Shown: positions 46,290 to 54,942 of the stretch, piece by piece
Numbering within the stretch: the first letter of the stretch is position 1
How the letters are laid out: each line of letters opens with the position of its first letter
Assembly: GCF_948472415.1 (NCBI RefSeq)
Contig: NZ_OX419519.1
Location: 3,906,001-3,970,000, forward strand
Reading direction: 5' to 3'
DNA length: 64,000 nt
Source: Kitasatospora fiedleri
GTDB taxonomy: Bacteria; Actinomycetota; Actinomycetes; Streptomycetales; Streptomycetaceae
Notes under the pieces: model-generated
Told to the model about the DNA's origin: nothing
Database searches by the model: none
Seen by the model: the letters and a program-made list of their open reading frames with translations, nothing else
Made by a program: the position numbers and the translations under genes

Positions 46290-48071
46290 ATGGTTGCTGT
46301 GTCCACTGTGAAGACGGCTTCCCCGGCCGTGTCCCCCTCCCGGGGCGAAGGCCCCGGCCCGCTGGCACGGTGGCGGCTCAGGGCCGCCGCGTCGACGGTC
46401 TGGTACCTGCGGCTGGTGGCCCTGCTGAACCTGGCGGCGGTGCTCTCGGTGCCGTTCCGGGACCAGGTGCAGCGTCACAACGAGGGGGAGTTCTTCACCC
46501 CCTACCTGATGACCGCCGGCCTGACCTCGATGCTCCTGGCGCTGTTCCTGGCGGTGGCGATGCGCCGCCGCAAGCGGGCGGCGTGGATCTTCAACACCGG
46601 CCTGGCCGGGTTGACGTTCCTCGGCTACCTGGCCTGGATGGCCTGGGGCGACCGGTACCGGGACCACCCGTGGAACTACTTCTCGATCGTGCTGACCGGC
46701 CTGTTCCTGGTCGCGCTGCTGTTCTCCCGCCGGGAGTTCACCTCCAAGGGCGACCGCTCGAACCCGAAGACCGCGGCCGCCGCGGCGGTCGGCGGGCTGC
46801 TGCTGGGCGGGCTGATCGGCTCGCTGCTGGTGCAGCTGACCAACGAGGTCGCCGGCGCGGGCTTCGGGACGCGGTTCAGCTACGCGGTGCACCGGATGAT
46901 CACGCTGACCCCGTCGGAGCGGGTCCTCGACGTGGTCTCGGTGCCGACCTGGGTGAACGCGGCGATCAACGCGATGAGCGCGGTGCTGTTCCTGTTCGTG
47001 CTGTACGTGGCGTTCCGCTCGCCGCGCGGCGAGGAGCTGCAGAGCGACGAGGACCAGAGCCGGCTGCGCGAGCTGCTGGACCGGCAGGGCGAGCGGGACT
47101 CGCTGGGCTACTTCGCGCTGCGCCGGGACAAGGCGGTGGTGTTCTCGCCGTCCGGGAAGGCGGCGATCGCCTACCGGGTGGTCGGCGGCGTCACGCTGGC
47201 GTCCGGCGACCCGATCGGCGACCCGGAGGCCTGGCCGGGGGCGATCGACGCCTGGCTGGCCGAGGCCCGCGAGCACGCCTGGGTGCCGGCCGTGATGGGC
47301 GCCTCCGAGGAGGCCGGGGTGATCTACGCCCGGCACGGGCTGGACGCGCTGGAGCTGGGCGACGAGGCGATCGTCGAGCTGGACGAGTTCTCGCTGGACG
47401 GCCGGGCGATGCGGGTGGTCCGGCAGGCGTACAACCGGGTCAAGCGGGCCGGCTACACGGTGCGCATCCGCCGGCACGGGGACATCCCGGAGTGCGAGAT
47501 GGCCGAGCTGGTGGCCAAGGCCGACCACTGGCGGGACGGCGCGACCGAGCGCGGCTTCTCGATGGCGCTGGGGCGGCTCGGCGACGCGGGCGACGGGCGC
47601 TGCGTGATGCTGGAGTGCTTCGACGGGGACGGCGAGCTGCGGGCGCTGCTGAGCTTCGTGCCGTGGGGCGCGCACGGCCTGTCGCTGGACCTGATGCGGC
47701 GCGACCGGGACAGCGAGAACGGCCTGATGGAGTTCATGGTGATCGAACTCCTGCAGCGCGCCGGAGAGGTCGAGCTGGAACGGGTGTCGTTGAACTTCGC
47801 GATGTTCCGGTCGGTGTTCGAGCGCGGTTCGAAGCTGGGCGCGGGCCCGGTCCTGCGGCTGTGGCGCTCGGTGCTGGGCTTCTTCTCGCGCTGGTGGCAG
47901 ATCGAGTCGCTGTACCGGGCGAACGCGAAGTACCGGCCGATCTGGGAACCGCGGTACCTGCTCTTCGAGAAGAGCGGCGAGATTCCCCGGATCGGCATCG
48001 CCTCGGCCCGCGCGGAGGGGTTCATCACGGCCCCCACGATGCCGGCGCTGTTCCGCCGCCGGCACGGGTGA
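46290..48071 (+). CDS. Phosphatidylglycerol lysyltransferase domain (DUF2156) membrane protein
   Basis: A 593-residue protein. The N-terminal half has six or so transmembrane segments (VWYLRLVALLNLAAVLSVPF, LTSMLLALFLAVAM, FNTGLAGLTFLGYLAWMAW, FSIVLTGLFLVALLF). The C-terminal half is a GNAT-fold DUF2156 domain (YFALRRDKAVVFSPSGKAAI, LDLMRRDRDSENGLMEFMVI, ESLYRANAKYRPIWEPRYLL). The related MprF and LysX enzymes transfer lysine from Lys-tRNA to phosphatidylglycerol, giving resistance to cationic peptides. The lysyl-tRNA synthetase part of LysX is absent. The start could also be GTG 46299. Confidence 0.88.
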   Translation: MVAVSTVKTASPAVSPSRGEGPGPLARWRLRAAASTVWYLRLVALLNLAAVLSVPFRDQVQRHNEGEFFTPYLMTAGLTSMLLALFLAVAMRRRKRAAWIFNTGLAGLTFLGYLAWMAWGDRYRDHPWNYFSIVLTGLFLVALLFSRREFTSKGDRSNPKTAAAAAVGGLLLGGLIGSLLVQLTNEVAGAGFGTRFSYAVHRMITLTPSERVLDVVSVPTWVNAAINAMSAVLFLFVLYVAFRSPRGEELQSDEDQSRLRELLDRQGERDSLGYFALRRDKAVVFSPSGKAAIAYRVVGGVTLASGDPIGDPEAWPGAIDAWLAEAREHAWVPAVMGASEEAGVIYARHGLDALELGDEAIVELDEFSLDGRAMRVVRQAYNRVKRAGYTVRIRRHGDIPECEMAELVAKADHWRDGATERGFSMALGRLGDAGDGRCVMLECFDGDGELRALLSFVPWGAHGLSLDLMRRDRDSENGLMEFMVIELLQRAGEVELERVSLNFAMFRSVFERGSKLGAGPVLRLWRSVLGFFSRWWQIESLYRANAKYRPIWEPRYLLFEKSGEIPRIGIASARAEGFITAPTMPALFRRRHG

Positions 48072-48279
48072 GGAACGCTTCCCGGCCGGGAACGGCCCGG
48101 GAGGGGGAGGTCCCTCCGCCGGGGGGCGGAGCGGGCCCGGGGTCAGCCTCCGGGAGGAGGCCGGGAATGGTCTCCGGGGCTGATGCCGCGGTTCGGCCCG
48201 GTGCGTAGGGTCGGAGTCGGGGAGCAGAAGAGAAATCGACGGCGGAAGTCGGCACGGAATCGGACGGGAGAGCCGGGAC

Positions 48280-49047
48280 GTGGAGCAGATCACCCGCGCG
48301 GGGGGCGTGCGGTCGGGGCTTTGGGCGGTGTTCCGCCGGGCCGCGGTCGCGGAGTGGGGGGAGCTTTTCGCTTCCGTGAAGGAGCGGGTGGCGCGGCGGA
48401 GGTTCGCCGCGGTGCCGCTGGCGACCGCGGCGACCGCGCTGGTGCTGCTGTTCTCGGTGGTCCAGCACCTGCCGGGCGGGGACCGGCTGGTCTCCGACAT
48501 CGGGGTGGTGAAGGCGGCGCTGCCGCTGGACGTGTCGCTGCTGCGCACCCCGCTGTCGCTGTACGTGCCGGCCCTGGACCTGCCGGTGTGGGGGGCGCTG
48601 GCCCAGGTGTTCCTGGTGTTCGGGGCGGCCGAGATCGTGCTGGGGCGGCGGCTGACCCTGGTGGTGGCGTACGCCTGCACCCTGGCGGGCACGCTGTTCG
48701 CCCGGGTCGGGGTGGCGCTGGGCCCGCACCACGCGCTGGGCTTCCCGCGCTGGGTGGCGTACGTGCGGGACACCGGGCCCTCGGCGGCGGTGGTGGCGTT
48801 GGCCGTGGTGGTGGCGCTGCGCTGCCGGGCCTGGTGGACGGGCGGGGCGGTGGCGCTGTCGATGGTGGTGGAGGCGCTGCTGCTGCCGAACCTGGCCGGG
48901 CTGGAGCACCTGGTGGCGATCAGCACCGCGGTGCTGATCGCGGTCTGGGTCGAGGTGTTCGGCGACTACTGGCCGCGGGTGCTGACCGGGGTCGGCGCGG
49001 CGGCGGCGGTGGCCGCGCAGGGCCGGGCCAGGGCGGTGGCGTCCTGA
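48280..49047 (+). CDS. Polytopic membrane protein, possibly rhomboid-like
   Basis: A 255-residue protein with about six hydrophobic helices (VPLATAATALVLLFSVVQHL, VWGALAQVFLVFGAAEIVLG, TLVVAYACTLAGTLFARVGV and others). The topology resembles the rhomboid fold, and similar proteins are sometimes labelled rhomboid-like, but I do not see the GxSG motif of an active protease. The GTG follows GGGAG. It lies 208 bases after the lysyltransferase-like gene on the same strand. A supporting role in lipid modification is conceivable but unproven. Confidence 0.65.
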   Translation: MEQITRAGGVRSGLWAVFRRAAVAEWGELFASVKERVARRRFAAVPLATAATALVLLFSVVQHLPGGDRLVSDIGVVKAALPLDVSLLRTPLSLYVPALDLPVWGALAQVFLVFGAAEIVLGRRLTLVVAYACTLAGTLFARVGVALGPHHALGFPRWVAYVRDTGPSAAVVALAVVVALRCRAWWTGGAVALSMVVEALLLPNLAGLEHLVAISTAVLIAVWVEVFGDYWPRVLTGVGAAAAVAAQGRARAVAS

Positions 49048-49066
49048 CCCGGCGGGCGGGCGGCGG

Positions 49067-51790
49067 TCAGCCGCGCGGCAGCGGCATCTCGAAGTAGACG
49101 ACCTTGCCGACCGCCTTGCGGGCGGTGCCCCACTTCTCGGACAGCTTGCTGACCAGGTTCAGGCCGCGGCCGTGCTCGGAGAACGCGTCGGCGGGCTCCA
49201 GCGAGGGCAGGTTGTGGTTGTCGTCGCTGACCTCGACCAGCAGTTTGTCGACCCGGATCAGCTGCAGCTGCACTTCGGCCCGGGCCACCCGGACCGCGTT
49301 GGTGACCAGTTCGGACACCAGCAGTTCGACCGTCTCGGAGAGCGCGGTCAGCTGCCAGGCGGCGAGCTGGTCGCGCACCAGGCTGCGGGCCCGGCCGACC
49401 TCCAGCTCGGTGACGCCGAGCTGCCAGGTGGCGACCTCGGTCGGCGGGACGCCGTCGAAGCGGGCCACCAGCAGCGCGATGTCGTCCTGCCGGTCGTCGG
49501 AGTGCAGGGTGTTCAGCACGGTGTCGCAGGCCTCGTCGGGGGTCTGCTTGGGGTCGATCAGGTTGCCGCAGAGCGCCGCCAGGCCCGCCCCTATGTCGCC
49601 GCCGCGCACCTCGACCAGGCCGTCGGTGCACAGCACCAGCATCGAGCCGTCCGAGACGTCGATCTGCTTGGTCTGGAACGGCACCCCGCCGACGCCGATC
49701 GGCGCGCCGGAGGGCAGTTCCAGCAGTTCGCCGCGGCCGTCGGGGTGCACCAGCACCGGCGGGACGTGGCCGGCCGAGGCGAGTTCGCAGGTGCGGTTGA
49801 TCGGGTCGTAGACGGCGTACAGGCAGGTCGCCAGGTGGTCGTCGCCGAGCTTGTGGGCCAGGTTGTCGAGGTGGCGCAGCAGCTGGGCGGGCGGCAGGTC
49901 GAGGGCGGCCAGGGTCTGCATGGCGGTGCGGAAGCGGCCCATCGCGGCGGCCGAGTGCAGGCCGTGGCCCATCACGTCGCCGACCACCAGGGCGACCCGG
50001 CTGCCGGGCAGCTGGATGGCGTCGAACCAGTCGCCGCCGACCTCGGCCTTGCGGTCGCCGGGCATGTAGCGGTGGGCGATCTGGACGCCGGGAATCCGCG
50101 GCGGGCGGGTCGGGATCATCGAGCGCTGGAGCGTGGTGGCGACCTTGGACTCGGCGCGGTGCAGCCGGGCGTTGTCCAGGGAGAGCGCGGCGCGGGCGGC
50201 GACCTCCTTGAAGGTGTCGGCGTCGGAGCGGGTGAACGGGGTCCGGTCGGAGAGCCGCAGCAGCTTGAGGATGCCCAGCACGGTGCCGCGGGCGGACAGC
50301 GGCAGCACCAGCATCGAGCGGCCGACCACGGCCGGCTCCAGCTCGGGGCCGCCGAGCGAGGCCGCGTAGTCGACCGCGACGTCCGGCGAGATCAGCGGGA
50401 CCAGCACCGGCTGGTTCTCCTGCAGGGCCAGGCCGGGCGGGGTGGAGCGCGGCATGGCCAGCAGCGCGCCCTCGTCCAGGACGTGGCCCCAGCACGGCGA
50501 GGCGGCGTTGAAGGTGCGGGCGACCCGGCGCAGCATGGTGGCGTCGTCGGGCGCCCCGACGGGCAGCTCGGAGTCGGAGATCAGGCCGTCGAGCAGGTCG
50601 ACGCAGGCGAAGTCGGCGACCCGGGGGACCAGCACCTCGCACAGTTCGCGGGCGGTGGTGTCCAGGTCCAGGGTGGTGCCGACCTGGCTGCCGATCGAGG
50701 CGAGCAGCGCCAGGTCGCCGTCGTCGGGCAGCCCGCGGACCACCTCCACGCCGGTGCCGGAGCCGGCCGTCCGGCTCGGCGGGACGACGGCGGGCGCGGC
50801 GGGCGCGGGCGCGGGCGCGGTGGTCGGGTCGGTGACGGTGGTCGGGTCGGTGACGGCGGTCGGGTCGGTGACGGCGGTCGGGTCGGGGGCGGCTGCGGGT
50901 TCGATGACGGGGCCTCCCGGGTCCGGGCGGTGGGCGGCGGCTTCGCGTGGTCCGGGGACGGTGCGGCCGGGCCGCGGCGCGTCCCGATGGGCGGTCGCGG
51001 GCCCGGCGGCCGGGGGGCGCGACCCGGCGGCGCCCGGGGCGCCCGGGTGCGGCGGCTCCGCGGCGCGGCGGGCGGCGCGCTGCTGCGCGGTGGGGTAGCG
51101 GCGGCCGATCCCGGCGGCGGCCCGGGCGGTGCCGGCGCCCTCCGGGGCGGACGGCAGCGGGACCACGGGCAGCACGGCCGCGCCGTCCACCCGCAGCGCG
51201 GGCGGCCCGGCCTGGGCGAGGGCGTCCAGCAGCCGGCGGCGGCGCTCGGCGGAGCCCGGCGGGAGCAGCGCGGCGAGCGCCTCGGCGCGGCCCGGGCCGG
51301 GCAGGGCGAAGGCGGCGGCGACCTGCTGCGGGCGGGCCGCGGCGGGCGCGGCGGCGTACGGGACCAGGCGCTCGCCGAGGGCGATCCGGGGGCCGGCGGC
51401 GCGCAGCGGGCGGGCGTCGACGGCCAGCACCAGCAGCGAGCGGCCGACCGGCTCGACCAGCGGGTAGGCCCACCACAGGACGTCGCGCAGCCGCTCCTCG
51501 CGGTCGTGCACGGTCATCGGCCCGGCCCACGGGCCGTCCAGGACGAGGTCGTCCAGGGTGTCGAGGGCGTCGCAGCGCTGGGCCGGGCCGGAGCCCTCGG
51601 GGCGGGGTTCGACCGCGGGCAGCAGGCCGTGCGCGGTGCGGCCGAGGGCGACCTCGGCGCGGTGGCCGAACAGTTCCTCCGCGGTGCGGTTCCACAGCGC
51701 GATCCGGCCGTCCGGGTCGACCAGCACGGCGGCGACCCGGAGCAGGGCGACCACTCCGGCCGGGGGTGTGGGATCGGGCTGGTCCACCAT
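49067..51790 (-). CDS. SpoIIE-type PP2C phosphatase with PAS, GAF and HATPase domains
   Basis: A 907-residue multidomain regulator. A PAS-like sensor (VALLRVAAVLVDPDGRIALW, residues 12-60) is followed by a low-complexity Pro/Ala/Thr linker (about 230-340), a GAF domain (LLASIGSQVGTTLDLDTTAR), a SpoIIE/PP2C domain (AEVGGDWFDAI, LVVGDVMGHGL, LVLCTDGLVEVR, RQDDIALLVAR) and a C-terminal RsbW-like ATPase (ELLVSELVTNAVRVA, HGRGLNLVSKLSEKWG). Such proteins control anti-sigma/anti-anti-sigma switches, of which Streptomyces has dozens. The ATG at 51790 begins the PAS region. Confidence 0.9.
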   Translation of the reverse strand: MVDQPDPTPPAGVVALLRVAAVLVDPDGRIALWNRTAEELFGHRAEVALGRTAHGLLPAVEPRPEGSGPAQRCDALDTLDDLVLDGPWAGPMTVHDREERLRDVLWWAYPLVEPVGRSLLVLAVDARPLRAAGPRIALGERLVPYAAAPAAARPQQVAAAFALPGPGRAEALAALLPPGSAERRRRLLDALAQAGPPALRVDGAAVLPVVPLPSAPEGAGTARAAAGIGRRYPTAQQRAARRAAEPPHPGAPGAAGSRPPAAGPATAHRDAPRPGRTVPGPREAAAHRPDPGGPVIEPAAAPDPTAVTDPTAVTDPTTVTDPTTAPAPAPAAPAVVPPSRTAGSGTGVEVVRGLPDDGDLALLASIGSQVGTTLDLDTTARELCEVLVPRVADFACVDLLDGLISDSELPVGAPDDATMLRRVARTFNAASPCWGHVLDEGALLAMPRSTPPGLALQENQPVLVPLISPDVAVDYAASLGGPELEPAVVGRSMLVLPLSARGTVLGILKLLRLSDRTPFTRSDADTFKEVAARAALSLDNARLHRAESKVATTLQRSMIPTRPPRIPGVQIAHRYMPGDRKAEVGGDWFDAIQLPGSRVALVVGDVMGHGLHSAAAMGRFRTAMQTLAALDLPPAQLLRHLDNLAHKLGDDHLATCLYAVYDPINRTCELASAGHVPPVLVHPDGRGELLELPSGAPIGVGGVPFQTKQIDVSDGSMLVLCTDGLVEVRGGDIGAGLAALCGNLIDPKQTPDEACDTVLNTLHSDDRQDDIALLVARFDGVPPTEVATWQLGVTELEVGRARSLVRDQLAAWQLTALSETVELLVSELVTNAVRVARAEVQLQLIRVDKLLVEVSDDNHNLPSLEPADAFSEHGRGLNLVSKLSEKWGTARKAVGKVVYFEMPLPRG

Positions 51791-52006
51791 GGGTATCGGT
51801 CTGCCCCTTTGTTGTGCTAGCTGCTCCTCCTGGCCGGTGCGCGCGTCCTCGCACGCGCCCTCCAATGAAGCACGGAGATGCCGGGGGCAGGTAGCCAATC
51901 GGGCAGATTCGTCAGTATCAGTTGCGTGTCGTCCGCCGCGCGCCCCCGGGAGTGCTACCGGTGTCACCCGGTCGGCGGTGTGCCGGGCCCCGGTAGGGTG
52001 GCCAGG

Positions 52007-53128
52007 GTGAGCGTACCGAGCGTCGAGGTGTGGGCGGACCCGGAGCGGCAGGACCTGGAGGAGCGGGTCGCGGCGGCCGAGTTGGCCTGGCTGACCCTGG
52101 ACGTCGACGTGGCCACCCTGCGGGTGGAGATCGACAACTTCGCGCTGGCCCACCACCAGCTGCTGGGTCCGCTCTACGCCGAGCTGGACGAGCTGGACGC
52201 GCTGATCGCCGAGTCGGTGGCGGTGCTCAGCGGCGACCCGGAGGACCTGCGGCGGGCCCGGGAGGCCCGGGAGCGGGTCGAGCCGCCGGAGGAGCGCGGC
52301 CCGCGCGAGGGCGAGCCGGAGGCCCGCCGGGTGCGGCCCGGCAAGGAGGCCCAGCGCACCTACCGCGAGCTGGTCCGCCGGGCCCACCCCGACCTGACCA
52401 CCGACCCGGCCGAGCAGGAGCGCCGCTCGGGGTTCATCGCCCGGGTCAACGAGGCGTACGCGCTGGCCGACGCCGAGGGGCTGGAGCGGCTGGCCGAGGA
52501 GTGGTCCACCTCCCCGGACTCGGCGCCCGCCGCGGACTCGCCCGACCGGCTGGCCTGGCTGCGCCAGCGCCTGGAGTGGCTGACCGGCCGGATCACCGCG
52601 CTGGCGGTGGAGCGGGTCCGGCTGGAGCGCACCCCGATGGGCGAGCTGCTGCTGCTGCGGCCCGAGGAGCCGGAGCGGCTGCTGGAGGAGCTCGCCGAGC
52701 AGCTGCTGGCCACCGCCGCGGACCGGCAGGCGAGACTGGCCGCGCTCCTGCCCGACAATGGGCACCACCAACCGTCCCACGCACCCCAGGAGACCGCCCC
52801 GATGTTCGCTCAGCTGCCCACCGCCGACGCCGCCTCGGTGCCCGCCGACGCCGTCCTGCTCGACGTCCGCGAGCAGGACGAGTGGGACGCCGGGCACGTG
52901 GAGGGCGCGCTGCACGTCCCGATCGGCCAGGTGGTGGCCCGCCTCGACGAGCTGCCCGAGGGCCGGCTGTACGTGATGTGCCGGGTCGGCGGCCGCTCCG
53001 CCCAGGTGGTGCAGTACCTGGTGGCGGGCGGCCGGGACGCGGTCAACGTGGACGGCGGGATGTTCGCCTGGGAGGCCGCCGGGCGCCCGATGGTGAGCGG
53101 GACCGGCCGGGAGCCGTTCGTCCTGTAG
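52007..53128 (+). CDS. J-domain-like protein fused in frame to a rhodanese domain
   Basis: A 373-residue open frame. Residues 1-255 comprise a coiled-coil region (DLEERVAAAELAWLTLDVDV ... LYAELDELDALIAES), a J-domain-like segment with the HPD motif (YRELVRRAHPDLTTDP, about 123-138) and further helices. Residues 266-373 are a complete rhodanese domain (VLLDVREQDEWDAGHVEGAL, catalytic Cys in YVMCRVGGRS). No stop separates them, yet AGGAG and an ATG (52802) precede the rhodanese. The cell could therefore make a fusion, a separate rhodanese, or both. The weak GTG start at 52007 is a best guess. Confidence 0.75.
   Translation: MSVPSVEVWADPERQDLEERVAAAELAWLTLDVDVATLRVEIDNFALAHHQLLGPLYAELDELDALIAESVAVLSGDPEDLRRAREARERVEPPEERGPREGEPEARRVRPGKEAQRTYRELVRRAHPDLTTDPAEQERRSGFIARVNEAYALADAEGLERLAEEWSTSPDSAPAADSPDRLAWLRQRLEWLTGRITALAVERVRLERTPMGELLLLRPEEPERLLEELAEQLLATAADRQARLAALLPDNGHHQPSHAPQETAPMFAQLPTADAASVPADAVLLDVREQDEWDAGHVEGALHVPIGQVVARLDELPEGRLYVMCRVGGRSAQVVQYLVAGGRDAVNVDGGMFAWEAAGRPMVSGTGREPFVL
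52802..53128 (+). CDS. Rhodanese-like domain protein (internal start of the fused frame)
   Basis: From ATG 52802, preceded by AGGAG at good spacing, the last 108 codons encode a stand-alone sulfurtransferase-type rhodanese with the active-site loop CRVGGR. The substrate is unknown; such single-domain proteins carry persulfide sulfur or act as redox switches. It is listed separately because independent translation is plausible and may be how other genomes annotate it. Confidence 0.6.
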   Translation: MFAQLPTADAASVPADAVLLDVREQDEWDAGHVEGALHVPIGQVVARLDELPEGRLYVMCRVGGRSAQVVQYLVAGGRDAVNVDGGMFAWEAAGRPMVSGTGREPFVL

Positions 53129-53198
53129 CCCCCGTGGTCCGCCGCGGGGCGGTGCAAGGGCTCCGACCCCTGTTCGAACGCGTGGGCGGTGCGGCAGG

Positions 53199-53834
53199 AT
53201 GTCGGCCGTGCGCGTCTGGTCCAAGCCCGCCCGGGTGGTGCTGGTGGTCGCCGGGGTGGGGCTGGGAGCCTGCGTCCTGGCGTTCCTCGGCGCGCTCTTC
53301 CTGGCCGTGGCGCCCGCCAACTCGGTGTCGAAGGAGTACCGCTCCGAGCTGGACGCGGTGGTCTACCCGGAGTTCGAGCAGAACTGGAAGCTGTTCGCGC
53401 CGGACCCGCTGCAGCGCAACGTCGCGGTGGACGCCCGGGTGCGGACCATCGGCCCGGACGGGCAGGTGGCCACCGGCGAGTGGCACGGGCTGAGCGCCGA
53501 GGACTGGGCGGCGATCCGGCACGACCCGGCGCCCAGCCACCTGGACCAGAACCTGCTGCGCCGGGCCTGGGACTTCTACGAGTCCACCCACGGCGAGGGC
53601 GACGCGCCCGCCGCGGCCGGCAGCCGCGGCGAGCTCGCCGAGCAGTACCTGAAGCGGATCGCCCTGCAGCGGACCGGGCCCGGCGGCGACCGGGTGATCC
53701 AGGTCCAGCTGCGGGCCACCGTCACCGCGGTCGCCCCGCCGCCCTGGAGCGGCGAGCAGGTCGACACCGCCCCGCACGCCCGCGAGCTGCCCTGGTGGCC
53801 GGTGCAGGCCGAGGACCGGCAGGGCCTGTGGTGA
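53199..53834 (+). CDS. DUF5819 family membrane-anchored protein
   Basis: A 211-residue protein with one N-terminal transmembrane helix (VVLVVAGVGLGACVLAFLGA, about residues 13-35) and a globular extracytoplasmic region containing FEQNWKLFAPDPLQRNV, the hallmark of DUF5819. Its stop overlaps the start of the HTTM gene (GTGA), so the two are translationally coupled and likely form a complex. Pairs of DUF5819 and HTTM proteins recur in actinobacteria; the role is unknown. Confidence 0.85.
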   Translation: MSAVRVWSKPARVVLVVAGVGLGACVLAFLGALFLAVAPANSVSKEYRSELDAVVYPEFEQNWKLFAPDPLQRNVAVDARVRTIGPDGQVATGEWHGLSAEDWAAIRHDPAPSHLDQNLLRRAWDFYESTHGEGDAPAAAGSRGELAEQYLKRIALQRTGPGGDRVIQVQLRATVTAVAPPPWSGEQVDTAPHARELPWWPVQAEDRQGLW

Positions 53835-54907
53835 CCGGCGCGCCCGCCGCGGTCCGGGCCGCGCTGCCGCGCCTGCTGACCACCCTCGCCCCGTACCAGG
53901 CCGCCGTGGTGCGGATCGGCACCGCCGGCACCTGGGGCGGGTACCTGCTGCGCGAGTGGCCGCACCGGCGGGTGCTGTACGGGGACCTCTCGCCCTGGTC
54001 GGCGGAGCTGAACGGCCGGCTGCTGGCCGACACCCACGCGTTCACGGCGCTGTCCTGGAGCGACGGCCGCTGGTGGTTCGAGGCGGTGTACCTGCTGGCG
54101 CTGCTCTCGGCCGGGGCGACGGCGCTGGGCTGGCGCACCCGGGCCTCCTCGGTGCTGTTCGCGCTGACCGTGCTGTCGCTGCAGAACCGCAACGTGTTCC
54201 TCGGCGACGGCGGCGACAACCTGGTCCACCTGATGGCGATCTACCTGGTCCTCACCCGCTGCGGGACGGTCTGGTCGCTGGACGCCCGCCGCCGGGCCCG
54301 CAAGCCCGGCCGGGACCCGGCCGGGTGGAGCGAGCCGCGGGCGCTGGCCGACGCGCTGGCCGCGATGCTGCACAACGGCGCGATGCTGGTGATCGCCGTC
54401 CAGGTGGTGCTGGTGTACGCCACGGCCGGCTGGTACAAGGTCCAGGGCTCGCGCTGGCAGGACGGCACCGCGGTCTTCTACCCGCTGAAACTGGAGTACT
54501 TCGCCCCCTGGCCGGAGCTGTCCGGGCTGCTCGGCGGCAGCCTGCTGGTCACCTTCGCGCTGACCTACGGCACCGTGGTCATGCAGGTCGGCTTCCCGTT
54601 CTCGCTGGCCGCGCGGCGGCTGAAGAACGTGCTGCTGGCGGTGATGGTGGTCGAGCACCTGGCGATCGCGGTACTGCTGGGGCTGCCGTTCTTCTCGCTG
54701 GCGATGATCTCCGCGGACGCGGTGTTCCTGCCCACCGCGTTCCTGCTGGCGGTCCAGGGACGGCTGGCCGGCCGGCGACGGGCACGGGAGGCGGCGGCGG
54801 AGCGGGAGCCGACGGACGGGCCGACGGACGGGCCGGCCGACGAGCCGACGGACGGTCCGGCCGGCGGCGGGTCGGCGGCGGAGCGGGCCGGGGAGCCGAC
54901 CGCCTGA
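53831..54907 (+). CDS. HTTM domain membrane protein (vitamin K-dependent carboxylase-like)
   Basis: A 358-residue polytopic protein with six or more transmembrane helices and the HTTM-like segments SLQNRNVFLGDGGDNLVHLM and VLVYATAGWYKVQGSRWQDG. HTTM domains are named after the membrane part of gamma-glutamyl carboxylase; bacterial members mostly lack the catalytic half, as here. The C-terminus is a charged tail with a repeated TDGP motif. It is coupled to the upstream DUF5819 gene by a four-base overlap. Confidence 0.88.
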   Translation: MTGAPAAVRAALPRLLTTLAPYQAAVVRIGTAGTWGGYLLREWPHRRVLYGDLSPWSAELNGRLLADTHAFTALSWSDGRWWFEAVYLLALLSAGATALGWRTRASSVLFALTVLSLQNRNVFLGDGGDNLVHLMAIYLVLTRCGTVWSLDARRRARKPGRDPAGWSEPRALADALAAMLHNGAMLVIAVQVVLVYATAGWYKVQGSRWQDGTAVFYPLKLEYFAPWPELSGLLGGSLLVTFALTYGTVVMQVGFPFSLAARRLKNVLLAVMVVEHLAIAVLLGLPFFSLAMISADAVFLPTAFLLAVQGRLAGRRRAREAAAEREPTDGPTDGPADEPTDGPAGGGSAAERAGEPTA

Positions 54908-54942
54908 CGGGCCGAGTGCCGAAAAGTCGATAAGCTCGCGGT

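Noticed and set aside
46080-48926. Long minus-strand frame opposite the lysyltransferase-like gene
   Set aside because: It has no recognisable domain and its composition mirrors the sense gene; the plus-strand frame has clear DUF2156 motifs.
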